64,000 bases of DNA from contig NZ_JACHBZ010000005.1 of NCBI RefSeq assembly GCF_014200575.1, positions 62,001 to 126,000 on the forward strand. The letters are read 5' to 3'. The position numbers and the translations under genes are program-made. The notes beneath the pieces were generated by a model, which had not been told where the DNA came from, did not search any database, and worked only from the letters and a program-made list of their open reading frames with translations. Positions 8,720-16,849 of this stretch are shown piece after piece; position 1 is the stretch's first letter; the number at the start of each line of letters is the position of its first letter. This DNA is from Mucilaginibacter saanensis (GTDB taxonomy: Bacteria > Bacteroidota > Bacteroidia > Sphingobacteriales > Sphingobacteriaceae).

Positions 8720-9199
8720 ATGAACGCTAAAGAAATAAGTCTGGAAGAAGGTAAAGTAAGGCCTGTTGTTGACCATTTAAATGACCTTTTGGCCAACTAT
8801 CATATCTACTATCAAAAAGTACGCGGATGCCACTGGAACATTAAAGGACAAAACTTTTTCACTTTACATTTGAAGTTTGAAGAATTATATACGGCTGCCT
8901 TAACCACCATTGATGAGCTTGCCGAAAGGATACTCACTTTAGGAAAGCCGCCATACAGCACATTTAAGGATTATATTGAAACTTCAAAAATTAAAGAAAT
9001 ACAAACCATTGGTTTAAAAGATACCAAAATGGTTAAGGCCATTATTGATGACCTGGCTCTGTTAATTGAAAAGGAAAGAGAAATACTTGACATTACTGCC
9101 GAAGCGGGTGACGACGGTACCAATGATATGGTTAATCGCTTTATGCAGTTTAACGAAAAAAATACCTGGATGCTGCGTTCTTTTGTGAACGAAGATTAA
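8720..9199 (+). CDS. dps: Dps-type ferritin-like DNA-protection protein
   Basis: A 159-residue four-helix ferritin-like protein. The ferroxidase signature is clear: CHWNIKGQNFFTLH (about residues 36-49) supplies His ligands, and FEELY with T-T-I-D-E-L-A-E-R (about 52-72) supplies the Asp/Glu ligands across the subunit interface. Dps dodecamers oxidise Fe(II) with hydrogen peroxide, store iron and bind DNA under oxidative or starvation stress. The N-terminus is short with only a few Lys residues, so DNA binding may be weak. It stands alone with its own hairpin terminator at 9218. Confidence 0.92.
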   Translation: MNAKEISLEEGKVRPVVDHLNDLLANYHIYYQKVRGCHWNIKGQNFFTLHLKFEELYTAALTTIDELAERILTLGKPPYSTFKDYIETSKIKEIQTIGLKDTKMVKAIIDDLALLIEKEREILDITAEAGDDGTNDMVNRFMQFNEKNTWMLRSFVNED

Positions 9200-9217
9200 T
9201 AACAGCTAAACTTTTGA

Positions 9218-9249
9218 AGCCCTCTGACATTAATCAGGGGGCTTTTTTG
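9218..9249 (+). terminator. Terminator after dps
   Basis: Arms AGCCCTCTGA (9218-9227) and TCAGGGGGCT (9234-9243), one G-T wobble, followed by TTTTTTG. A classical factor-independent terminator. Confidence 0.85.
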
Positions 9250-9283
9250 TTTATTTTATGGTGTTTGACAGGTAGCGCAATCG

Positions 9284-9314
9284 TTTGAGTAGAATAAAGG
9301 GCCGAATACTTTTG
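9284..9314 (+). promoter_or_regulatory. Consensus Bacteroidota promoter for kduI operon
   Basis: TTTG at 9284-9287, 19 bp, then TACTTTTG at 9307-9314: an exact fit to the TTTG-N19-TAnnTTTG promoter of Bacteroidota sigma-A. Transcription would begin near 9321, giving a leader of about 40 nt to the TTG at 9363. Confidence 0.7.
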
Positions 9315-9362
9315 ATTTAAAGAAGATACATTGTAGAATTGCCTTACCAAAAACAAACAACC

Positions 9363-10193
9363 TTGAAAGTAATCCATAGCGTACACCCTGAAGATTTTAA
9401 GAGTTATCAGACCGGGCAAATAAGAGAACGTTTTTTAATAGATCAGCTGGTACAAACCGACAAGCTCAACTGTACCTACACCCATTATGACCGTATGATT
9501 GTAGGAGCGGCGCATCCGGTAACCCAGGTGCTCGAACTCGAAAATTATCCTAACCTGCGTGCTGAATATTTTTTAGAGCGTAGAGAGATCGGTATTATCA
9601 ACGTAGCCGGTGATGGTGAAATTACTGCTGACGGTAAAACTTACCAGGTAAACAAACTGGATTGCCTTTATATAGGTAAGGGGACAAAAAAGGTAAGTTT
9701 TGCCAGTAAAAACAGTAATTCACCTGCGGTATTCTATATTCTTTCGGCCCCGGCCCATGCAGTTTACCCAACAACGTTAATGACCCATGCCGATGCGGCT
9801 AAGGTGCACACGGGGGCTAACGAAACGGCCAACAAGCGTACCATCAATAAATATATCCATCTGGAAGGTATTAAAAGCTGTCAGCTGGTAATGGGATTAA
9901 CCATATTGCATGAGGGCAGTGTCTGGAACACCATGCCATCGCACGTGCATGACCGCCGTATGGAGGCATATTTTTATTTTGATGTGCCGGTGGGGCAAAA
10001 AATATTTCATTACATGGGCGAAGGGCAGGAAACGCGCCACATCCTGATGGATAATTATGACGCGGTGGTATCACCACCCTGGAGTATCCACTCGGGCAGC
10101 GGAACAGCAAGCTATAGCTTTATCTGGGGTATGGCAGGCGAAAATCTTGACTATACCGATATGGATCCTATTGCTATCCCCGATATCAGATAA
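9363..10193 (+). CDS. kduI: 5-dehydro-4-deoxy-D-glucuronate isomerase
   Basis: The protein aligns end to end with KduI as remembered from E. coli: an N-terminal MKVIHSVHPEDFK block, then YFLERREIGIINVAGDGEI, L-Y-I-G-K-G-T-K-K-V-S-F-A and A-H-A-V-Y-P-T. The zinc-site motif M-P-S-H-V-H-D-R-R-M-E-A-Y-F-Y-F and a further His in WSIHSG are present. It isomerises 4-deoxy-L-threo-5-hexosulose uronate, made from pectin or glycosaminoglycan lyase products, to 3-deoxy-D-glycero-2,5-hexodiulosonate. No ATG is available; the TTG at 9363 gives 276 residues and matches the family N-terminus better than the TTG at 9339. An SDR gene follows 31 bp later. Confidence 0.93.
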   Translation: MKVIHSVHPEDFKSYQTGQIRERFLIDQLVQTDKLNCTYTHYDRMIVGAAHPVTQVLELENYPNLRAEYFLERREIGIINVAGDGEITADGKTYQVNKLDCLYIGKGTKKVSFASKNSNSPAVFYILSAPAHAVYPTTLMTHADAAKVHTGANETANKRTINKYIHLEGIKSCQLVMGLTILHEGSVWNTMPSHVHDRRMEAYFYFDVPVGQKIFHYMGEGQETRHILMDNYDAVVSPPWSIHSGSGTASYSFIWGMAGENLDYTDMDPIAIPDIR

Positions 10194-10224
10194 ATTAATC
10201 TATCAACTTAAAAACTGAATAATT

Positions 10225-11043
10225 TTGGAAAATACATTTTCATTAGCAGGTAAAGTAATTGTAGTAACCGGCGGTACCGGCATATTGGGCGATGCCTTTG
10301 TAAACGGGATAGTAGAGGCCGGTGGTGCTGTAGGTATATTGGGCCGTAAAAAAGAAGTAGCCGAAGAACGGGCTGCAGCCATCAACAAAAACGGCGGTAA
10401 AGCCATAGCCTTGGTAGCCGATGTGTTGAACGAAGAGGAGCTTACTGCTGCTAAGAATAAAGTTGTTGACGCTTTTGGTCGCGTTGATGGTTTGGTTAAC
10501 GGCGCAGGCGGCAACATGCCCGAAGGCATTTTGGCACCTGATGAAGATATATTTAAGATGAACATAGCCGGCATGAAAAAGGTTATGGATCTGAATACCT
10601 GGGGTACCATTATCCCTACCCAGATATTTGGCGAGGCTATAGCTCAAACATCTGGCAAGGGTAGTATAGTAAATATTTCGTCCATGAACTCCAAGCGGGC
10701 TATTACCAAAGTACTGGGGTATAATATAGGTAAGGCGGCAGTTGACTGTTACAACCAATGGTTTGCCGTAGAACTGGCCAACCGTTATGGCGATAACATC
10801 AGGATGAATGCCCTGGCACCAGGTTTTTTCCTGACCGAGCAAAACCGTAATTTATTAACCAAACCCGAAGGTGGTTACACCCCAAGAGGCGAACTGGTAA
10901 TTAAACAAACCCCATTTAAACGTTTCGGACATGCAGATGAACTGAAAGGAGCGCTGGTATGGTTGCTGAGCGATGCCTCGGTATTTGTAACCGGATCCAT
11001 GATTTGTGTGGATGGTGGTTTTTCAATATTTGGCGGGGTATAA
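10225..11043 (+). CDS. Short-chain dehydrogenase, D-mannonate/fructuronate oxidoreductase type
   Basis: A 272-residue classical SDR. The Rossmann motif TGGTGILG is at about residues 15-22, N-G-A-G-G at about 91-95, the catalytic Ser in NISSMNSK, and the Y-x-x-x-K pair in YNIGK. The C-terminus ends V-T-G-S-M-I-C-V-D-G-G-F-S. The G-G-N-M-P-E-G and W-G-T-I-I-P-T segments resemble the SDR-type fructuronate reductases (UxuB/YjmF of Gram-positives and Bacteroidota) more than KduD. With kduI just upstream it fits hexuronate or unsaturated-uronate breakdown; KduD remains an alternative. The start is TTG at 10225, with no usable ATG nearby. A strong terminator follows. Confidence 0.82.
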   Translation: MENTFSLAGKVIVVTGGTGILGDAFVNGIVEAGGAVGILGRKKEVAEERAAAINKNGGKAIALVADVLNEEELTAAKNKVVDAFGRVDGLVNGAGGNMPEGILAPDEDIFKMNIAGMKKVMDLNTWGTIIPTQIFGEAIAQTSGKGSIVNISSMNSKRAITKVLGYNIGKAAVDCYNQWFAVELANRYGDNIRMNALAPGFFLTEQNRNLLTKPEGGYTPRGELVIKQTPFKRFGHADELKGALVWLLSDASVFVTGSMICVDGGFSIFGGV

Positions 11044-11078
11044 ATAACCCTTAAGGTTCGTCCTGTTTTTAAGATACT

Positions 11079-11110
11079 GCCGTAACAGATTAATCTGTTG
11101 CGGCTTTTTT
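11079..11110 (+). terminator. Terminator after kduI-SDR operon
   Basis: Arms GCCGTAACAGA (11079-11089) and TCTGTTGCGGC (11094-11104), one mismatch, 4-nt loop, then TTTTTT. Confidence 0.85.
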
Positions 11111-11224
11111 ATCAGGAGTAATTGTCGTTGTTATTATCCTGGCTCGCCGACGATTTAGAAGTTGTATTTGACGAAGGCAGGTTGGTGAGCAGATAAATAT
11201 AACTAACATCTGACACACTATTTG

Positions 11225-11255
11225 TTGCGTTATAAACCCTGAGGTAGTATATTTG
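11225..11255 (+). promoter_or_regulatory. Promoter of tRNA-Gln
   Basis: TTG at 11225-11227, 20 bp, then TATATTTG at 11248-11255. The same TTG-N20-TATATTTGC layout precedes tRNA-Lys at 59869-59899. Confidence 0.6.
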
Positions 11256-11286
11256 CCCTGTAGTTGTAAATATAACTATCCAGTAT

Positions 11287-11357
11287 TTTCCTGTGGTGTA
11301 ATGGTAGCACTTCTGATTCTGGTTCAGACGATCGTGGTTCGAGCCCATGCGGGAAAA
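11287..11357 (+). tRNA. tRNA-Gln (anticodon CTG)
   Basis: A full cloverleaf can be drawn: acceptor TTTCCTG with CGGGAAA (one G-T wobble), D stem GTG/CAC, anticodon stem TCTGA/TCAGA with loop TTCTGGT giving anticodon CTG, and T arm CGTGG-TTCGAGC-CCATG. The discriminator is A and CCA is not encoded. CTG reads the CAG codon; the usual tRNA-Gln(TTG) is presumably elsewhere. Confidence 0.9.
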
Positions 11358-11358
11358 C

Positions 11359-11395
11359 AAAGCGGCCCTGGCATTTTGCCAGGGCCGCTTTATGT
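11359..11395 (+). terminator. Terminator after tRNA-Gln
   Basis: Perfect 15-bp arms AAAGCGGCCCTGGCA (11359-11373) and TGCCAGGGCCGCTTT (11377-11391) with a 3-nt loop. The hairpin begins 2 nt past the tRNA 3' end and is followed by a T-rich stretch. Confidence 0.85.
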
Positions 11396-11551
11396 TTTAC
11401 GGGTTATTGCTACATAATTCATACGCGCTGATAATAGGCTATGGAGCCATCCTTTACTCACTTAAGCAAATAAAAACGTTAAGGGTCAGGCAACCTATTG
11501 ATAGATTTCATAGTAATATAAGTAATTATTATTTACTAAAAATCACAATAG

Positions 11552-12085
11552 ATGAAAACACTATCAAAACTAATAGCCACAGCCTCTATAGCCACAGCTT
11601 TGTTTTTTGCTACTAATGTACAGGCTCAAACCACACCAGCCAATAATTTTACGTTAGGTTTAGGTATTGAAACCGGCCTGCCAACAGGGGTTGCTCGTTT
11701 AGGGACCAATTTTACGTTAGGCGGTACTGCCCGTTTACAATATGGGGTTACTAACACCTTTGCAGTTACGCTTGCCGCAGGAGGCTACCACTTTTTTCCA
11801 AAATTAAGACCAGGAACCGACACCAGGTACGGCAGTTATGGTGAATTACCTATTAAAGTAAGTGTTAAAGAGTTTTTTGTGCCAAACATATACGTTGCCG
11901 GAGAAATTGGTGTTGCTTATGAAAAATTGGAGCAAGGCTGGGGCCCGCACAGGTTAGATCTGTCGCCGGGTTTAGGGTATGCTAATAAAACCTGGGATGT
12001 TGGCGTACGGTACGAAAACTTCTCCAGGCAGGAAGATCATTTTGGAATGGTAGCTCTGAGGGTAGCTTACGGTTTTGGATTATAA
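11552..12085 (+). CDS. Small outer-membrane beta-barrel protein
   Basis: A 177-residue protein with a clear signal peptide (cleavage near NVQAQ). The mature part is made of alternating Gly/aromatic beta strands (FTLGLGIETGLPTG, FTLGGTARLQYG, NTFAVTLAAGGYHFF, NIYVAGEIGVAYEK) and ends in V-A-L-R-V-A-Y-G-F-G-L. The final aromatic-x-Leu strand is typical of outer-membrane barrels. Size suggests an eight-stranded barrel of the OmpW/OmpX-like or Bacteroidota 'outer membrane protein beta-barrel' type. Function is unknown. It is monocistronic, closed by a perfect 21-bp hairpin. Confidence 0.75.
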   Translation: MKTLSKLIATASIATALFFATNVQAQTTPANNFTLGLGIETGLPTGVARLGTNFTLGGTARLQYGVTNTFAVTLAAGGYHFFPKLRPGTDTRYGSYGELPIKVSVKEFFVPNIYVAGEIGVAYEKLEQGWGPHRLDLSPGLGYANKTWDVGVRYENFSRQEDHFGMVALRVAYGFGL

Positions 12086-12103
12086 CATAACACTAAATAA
12101 GTT

Positions 12104-12147
12104 AAAAAGAGGGAGTTAATCGTTAACGATTAACTCCCTCTTTTTTT
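12104..12147 (+). terminator. Terminator after outer-membrane protein gene
   Basis: A perfect palindrome with 21-bp arms meeting at 12124/12125 (core GAGGGAGTTAATCGTT and its complement), ending in seven T residues. Confidence 0.85.
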
Positions 12148-12330
12148 GTGCCTGTTTGGTTGGTTTTGCCTTGGCTATTGTTCAACAGGATTAGTATTCA
12201 TAATCCCATAACTAAGCAAACGCATTTACTGGAAATGGGCCGGAGGGATGTTGTTCGGAGCCAATAGTTAAGCTGATATTAAAGCGGTATTTTTATTGCG
12301 AAGCGGATATAATCACGACAGAAGTAAAAC

Positions 12331-12369
12331 AAAAACAGGCAGATGATCAAATATCATCTGCCTGTTTTT
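12331..12369 (-). terminator. Terminator overlapping the yceI stop codon
   Basis: Arms AAAAACAGGCAGATGAT (12331-12347) and ATCATCTGCCTGTTTTT (12353-12369). The right arm lies inside the last five codons and stop of the YceI gene on the minus strand, so the last codons are part of the terminator stem. Confidence 0.8.
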
Positions 12370-12923
12370 ACTGGTATTATTATTAAGGGAAAACTTATAT
12401 CAGGTTTAGTAACCGGAACGGTAAGGTCAATGGTAAGCTCATCGGGCGTGCCATTGCGGGTAATATTAAAATCTTTAGGTATAACCTTAAAGTCGCCTTT
12501 AAAAACGCCTTCGTTACCTTTATCATCAAAAGTAAAATGGATATTGATAGGTTTGGTAACCCCCTTCATTGTTAGTTTACCAGCTGCCTGGTAAGCGTTG
12601 CCGCTTTTTGTAACCGCGGTTGATACAAATGAAATGGTAGGATATTTATCAGCATCTAAGGCATCTTTAGCGTGGTCGTTTTTTATAAAGAAGCCGGTAG
12701 CTATACTGTTGACATCAATATTTGCCGAGATTTTTGATTGCTCTGGGTCTGCTTTATCAAATTGAATGTTTGCTTTCAGTATTTCAAATACGCCGTGTAT
12801 TCTTCCACCCGAAAATTTTACTTCATATTGGTCTGCTTTTATTTTCCAGTTGGTTATAGCCAGGGCAAAAGCCGAAATGCTGATGATAAACAGCATTATT
12901 AAGGGATACATGATCTTTTTCAT
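12354..12923 (-). CDS. YceI-family periplasmic lipocalin-like protein
   Basis: A 189-residue secreted protein with an N-terminal hydrophobic signal (about 5-22). The mature part follows the YceI pattern: W-K-I-K-A-D-Q-Y-E-V-K-F-S, then I-S-A-N-I-D-V-N-S-I-A-T, D-A-L-D-A-D-K-Y-P-T-I-S-F-V-S and G-K-L-T-M-K-G-V-T-K-P-I. YceI folds into an extended lipocalin-like barrel that binds isoprenoid or amide lipids; its role varies by species. The last codons form one arm of its own terminator. It is monocistronic. Confidence 0.88.
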   Translation of the reverse strand: MKKIMYPLIMLFIISISAFALAITNWKIKADQYEVKFSGGRIHGVFEILKANIQFDKADPEQSKISANIDVNSIATGFFIKNDHAKDALDADKYPTISFVSTAVTKSGNAYQAAGKLTMKGVTKPINIHFTFDDKGNEGVFKGDFKVIPKDFNITRNGTPDELTIDLTVPVTKPDISFPLIIIPVKTGR

Positions 12924-13314
12924 ACGGATGTGCTTTTAATGTTTTTAGTTGTTACCACTTGCTGATAAGAGGTATTTGTAAGAATTACGTCGGGTTTAGA
13001 AAAGAGGTTGCCTTAGCTGTAAACTTATAGTATTTAGTGGTGGCATAATAGCTAAAGGTACCGCATTTCCAAAACAAAGCTATAGTACCTGTAAGTTAGT
13101 AGGCGGGCGTAGTATATTGTTGGCTTAGTCTGGCTGAATAATAAAATATTTTAAGTGTTTATTTTACAATTAAATAAAATATTATACCTTAGTTTTTAAT
13201 TAACCACAGTTACAAAACTGTTAATAAACCAAACGCCAATTATAATAACTTAGCACCGTTAAAAAATCTGTATACAGATACATGACCTGTTAATCCTAAA
13301 AAAACATATAAATT
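12924..13314. other. Intergenic region, yceI / galM divergent
   Basis: 391 bp with no supported gene, increasingly A/T-rich toward galM. A possible minus-strand -7 element (TAGCTTTG read on the minus strand, 13075-13082) could drive yceI, but it lacks a -33 partner. No clear promoter for galM was seen. Confidence 0.5.
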
Positions 13315-14496
13315 ATGAAAACATCCGAGAAAAAATTTATTTCTTTAATATGCCTTGCGCTATGTTTGAGTGCTGGTTGCAGTGGTCCTGCCCATAACAA
13401 TGATGCTGCCGCTACCGATTCAGGTAAGGTTGCCAGCGCTCCGTCGGCTATTAATGAAAAGAATTTTGAAGGTACAGTAGATGGTAAGGCAGTTAAGCTT
13501 TATACATTAAAAAACAGTAAAGGTGCACTTGTTGACATTACTAACTTTGGTGGCCGTATCGTGAGCCTGCAGGTACCTGACAAAAAAGGAACCCTTACCG
13601 ACGTTGTGTTAGGGCACGATAGCTTAAAAGGCTACCAACAGCCTAAAGAAAATTATTTTGGTGCAATTATAGGCCGTTATGGCAACCGTATAGCAAAGGG
13701 TAAGTTTACTCTTGAGGGCAAATCATATCAGCTTGATGTTAACGATGGTGTTAATACCTTACACGGCGGACTTAAAGGATTTTATAAACAAGTGTTTGAT
13801 GCTACCCAGGTTAACGGACAAACACTTAGCCTTACCTATGTTTCAAAAGATGGCGAAGGCGGTTATCCCGGCAATTTATCAGTTAAAGTGGTTTACACTT
13901 TAACCGATGATAACGCTCTTAAAATTGAGTATACTGCTACCACCGATAAAACTACCATTATTAATTTAACCAACCACGCTTATTTTAACCTGAATGGCGA
14001 AGGCAACAGCACCATAACCAATAACTTGCTGAAAATTAATGCAGATGCTATTACCCCGGTTGATACTACACTGATACCAACCGGAAAATTGCAGCCGGTT
14101 AAAAACACTCCATTTGATTTTACCACCGCCAAAGCTATTGGTCAAAATATCAATGATAAGGATGATCAATTGAAAAATGGTAAAGGGTATGACCATAACT
14201 TTGCCCTAAACAAGCATGATGCATCGGTACCGGTGGCAACCCTGAGCAGTCCTGAAACAGGTATTGTGATGGATGTTTATACAGAAGAGCCTGGACTTCA
14301 GTTTTACAGCGGTAACTTTTTAACGGGCGACACACACGATGGTAAAGGTGGTAAGGCTTATGGCTACCGCTCGGCTTTGTGTTTAGAAACACAGCACTTT
14401 CCTGATGCGCCGAATCATCCTGCTTTTGCATCAACTGTGTTAAAGCCTGGTGTAACTTATCACACCACTACCACCTATAAATTTTCAACTAAATAA
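13315..14496 (+). CDS. galM: Aldose 1-epimerase (galactose mutarotase), lipoprotein
   Basis: A 393-residue GalM-type mutarotase carrying a lipoprotein signal (LSAGC lipobox at about 18-22), so it acts in the periplasm on a membrane anchor. Family landmarks are ITNFGGRIVSLQVPDKKG, IGRYGNRIAKGKF, NTLHGG, the catalytic His in NLTNHAYFNL and the catalytic Glu in CLETQHFPDAPNHP. It interconverts alpha and beta anomers of galactose, glucose or arabinose. Position upstream of arabinanase-type and galactosidase genes fits sugar release outside the cytoplasm. A hairpin terminator separates it from them. Confidence 0.93.
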   Translation: MKTSEKKFISLICLALCLSAGCSGPAHNNDAAATDSGKVASAPSAINEKNFEGTVDGKAVKLYTLKNSKGALVDITNFGGRIVSLQVPDKKGTLTDVVLGHDSLKGYQQPKENYFGAIIGRYGNRIAKGKFTLEGKSYQLDVNDGVNTLHGGLKGFYKQVFDATQVNGQTLSLTYVSKDGEGGYPGNLSVKVVYTLTDDNALKIEYTATTDKTTIINLTNHAYFNLNGEGNSTITNNLLKINADAITPVDTTLIPTGKLQPVKNTPFDFTTAKAIGQNINDKDDQLKNGKGYDHNFALNKHDASVPVATLSSPETGIVMDVYTEEPGLQFYSGNFLTGDTHDGKGGKAYGYRSALCLETQHFPDAPNHPAFASTVLKPGVTYHTTTTYKFSTK

Positions 14497-14506
14497 TACC
14501 CTATAA

Positions 14507-14554
14507 AATCGTGGTATAATAACAGTATTTACTGTTGTTATACCACGATTAAAA
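14507..14554 (+). terminator. Terminator after galM
   Basis: Near-perfect 21-bp arms at 14507-14527 and 14530-14550 around a 2-nt loop (one wobble); the right arm ends ACCACGATT. The T-run is poor, so efficiency is uncertain. Confidence 0.6.
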
Positions 14555-14853
14555 ATAAATAGTGAGCTGCTGTTTCCAAGCATAATTCAATAGCAGGGCA
14601 CTGACAGTAATAAGCCGATTTTGAGGGAGATAAAGTGAGGAAATGATTATACCGTCCAACGCAGGAAAGTATCCTGAATATTCATAATTGTTGCACACAG
14701 CAATTATAAAAACAAAATAACTTCAACCATAGCTTTACCGGATTATATAAAATGGAACAGGTTATTTACGGCGACAATAAAATTAGTGTGTTTTTAACAA
14801 TTAATTTGAATTTATAGAACGAATATTTTTAGCTTTAGCTACCAAATAAACTA
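14555..14853. other. Intergenic region before arabinofuranosidase operon
   Basis: About 300 bp with no supported gene, A/T-rich over the last 100 bp. It presumably carries the promoter for the GH51/GH43 operon, but no exact TAnnTTTG element was found. Confidence 0.5.
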
Positions 14854-16839
14854 ATGATGATTAAAGAAGCTCTTTTAACAATTTTTGCATCGGGCGCGCT
14901 TATGGCAGCATACGGCCAAAATTCAAACAAGCCCCAGGTTTACAATATTGCAGCCAACCAGGTAAAGGCACATATTCAGCCTACCATGTACGGGATATTT
15001 TTTGAAGACATTAACATGGCGGCTGATGGTGGGGTATATGCCGAGCTGGTAAAAAACAGATCGTTTGAATTTGCAATGCCATTGGCAGCATGGACCGAGC
15101 AAAAAAAGGATGGTGGTGCCGGTACTATTGAAGTAATTAACCGGAGTGCCGAAAGACCCGAAAATCCACACTTTATTAAAGTGAACGTAAAGTCTGACGG
15201 TGGTTATTACGGATTGGCAAATGAAGGTTTCCGTGGCATGGGGATTACTAAGGATGAAGAGTACAGCTTTTCGTTATATGCCCGGCAGGAATCAGAAAAC
15301 AATGTAAAACTGTCCGTTGAGCTGCATGGCGCCGATGGAGCGGTTATAGGTACAGCCGAACTATTGCCAACCGGTAAAGAGTGGAAGAGATATAGCGTAA
15401 AGTTTAAAGCTACCGCTACAATACAAAAGGCACAGCTGTATGTATGGTTAAGCGGGAAGGGTATTATAGACATGGATATGATATCGCTGTTTCCGGAGCA
15501 TACATGGAAAAATCGTCCCGGTGGTTTGCGTGCCGATCTGGTTCAGAAACTGGCCGATCTGAAACCGGGGTTTTTACGTTTCCCCGGTGGCTGCATTGTG
15601 GAGGGCCGCGAGCTGAATAACCGCTACCAGTGGAAAAAAAGTATAGGTGATATTGATAAACGCGAAACGATTATTAACCGCTGGAATACCGAGTTTAAGC
15701 ATCGTCCGGCTCCGGATTATTATCAAACCTTTGGGTTGGGTTTCATGGAGTACTTTTTAACTGCCGAGGATATCGGCGCTTCGCCGCTGCCTATATTAAA
15801 TTGCGGTATGGCCTGTCAATTTAACACTGCCGAAATGGTGCCGCTAAATGATCTTGATCCATATATACAAGATGCGTTAGACCTGATAGAATTTGCCAAT
15901 GGCGATGCCGGTACCAAATGGGGTAAATTGCGCACCGATCTTGGTCATCCCGCACCATTTAACCTGAAAATGTTAGGTGTAGGTAATGAGCAATGGGGTG
16001 AACAATATATTGAACGCTGGAAAATTTTCACCAAGGCTATCAAAGATAAATATCCGAACATCAAAATAGTATCCAGTGTAGGCCCTGATCCTGATGGAGA
16101 AAAGTTTGATCTGCTCAATAAAACTTTCCGTGGTTTACATGCCGACATCCTTGATGAACATTATTACCGCGCACCAAAGTGGTTTTTAGATAATGCTAAA
16201 CGTTATGATAATTATGACCGCAAAGGACCAAAAATATTCGCCGGTGAGTATGCCGCGCAAAGTGTTGCAACAGTAAGTCCTGATAATAAAAATAACTGGG
16301 ATTGCGCCCTTTCTGAAGCTGCATTTATGACCGGCTTGGAGCGTAATGCTGATGTGGTTAACATGGCTTCATACGCGCCGCTATTTGCGCATGTTGAAGG
16401 CTGGCAATGGACACCGGATTTGATATGGTTTGATAATCTAAAATCATACGGGACGCCTAATTATTATGTACAACAACTGTTTTCCATTAACAAAGGTACC
16501 GATGTTGTACCGCTTACCCGCAATAACGAGGCTGTAACCGGGCAGGATGGCTGTTATGCAACTGCAAGTTTGGATAAAAACACCAACGAGCTCATCATCA
16601 AGTTTGTGAACAGTTCGGCCACTACTCAAAATGTAAGTTTTAACATTAGCGGTTCAGCAGGTTATCAAAAGCAGGCAGTTGTTACAACGTTACATAGCGA
16701 TAGAAAAGATGCGGAGAACTCGCTGGAAAAGCCAACCGCAGTTAGTCCGGTTCAGGGTACAGCTGTAGTTAATGGCAACACGTTAAAAATGAGTGTGGAA
16801 CCTTATTCCTTTAAAGTAGTAAGATTAAAAAACAAGTAG
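14854..16839 (+). CDS. Alpha-L-arabinofuranosidase, GH51
   Basis: A 661-residue secreted enzyme. After the signal peptide (cleavage near AAYGQ) the GH51 start Y-G-I-F-F-E-D-I-N is seen at about residues 47-55. A carbohydrate-binding module-like insert (about 90-210) precedes the TIM barrel. The acid/base Glu is E379 in VGNEQWGE and the nucleophile is E465 in IFAGEYAAQ; a C-terminal beta-sandwich follows. The L-R-F-P-G-G-C block is also typical. It removes arabinofuranosyl side chains from arabinan, arabinoxylan or arabinogalactan. Two GH43 genes follow, the first after 10 bp, so an operon is likely. Confidence 0.93.
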   Translation: MMIKEALLTIFASGALMAAYGQNSNKPQVYNIAANQVKAHIQPTMYGIFFEDINMAADGGVYAELVKNRSFEFAMPLAAWTEQKKDGGAGTIEVINRSAERPENPHFIKVNVKSDGGYYGLANEGFRGMGITKDEEYSFSLYARQESENNVKLSVELHGADGAVIGTAELLPTGKEWKRYSVKFKATATIQKAQLYVWLSGKGIIDMDMISLFPEHTWKNRPGGLRADLVQKLADLKPGFLRFPGGCIVEGRELNNRYQWKKSIGDIDKRETIINRWNTEFKHRPAPDYYQTFGLGFMEYFLTAEDIGASPLPILNCGMACQFNTAEMVPLNDLDPYIQDALDLIEFANGDAGTKWGKLRTDLGHPAPFNLKMLGVGNEQWGEQYIERWKIFTKAIKDKYPNIKIVSSVGPDPDGEKFDLLNKTFRGLHADILDEHYYRAPKWFLDNAKRYDNYDRKGPKIFAGEYAAQSVATVSPDNKNNWDCALSEAAFMTGLERNADVVNMASYAPLFAHVEGWQWTPDLIWFDNLKSYGTPNYYVQQLFSINKGTDVVPLTRNNEAVTGQDGCYATASLDKNTNELIIKFVNSSATTQNVSFNISGSAGYQKQAVVTTLHSDRKDAENSLEKPTAVSPVQGTAVVNGNTLKMSVEPYSFKVVRLKNK

Positions 16840-16849
16840 AGGTATCGTC

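Noticed and set aside
10243..10842. 199-residue open frame antisense to the SDR gene
   Set aside because: It lies wholly opposite a well-supported SDR with full catalytic motifs; its composition is typical of an antisense shadow and shows no domain.
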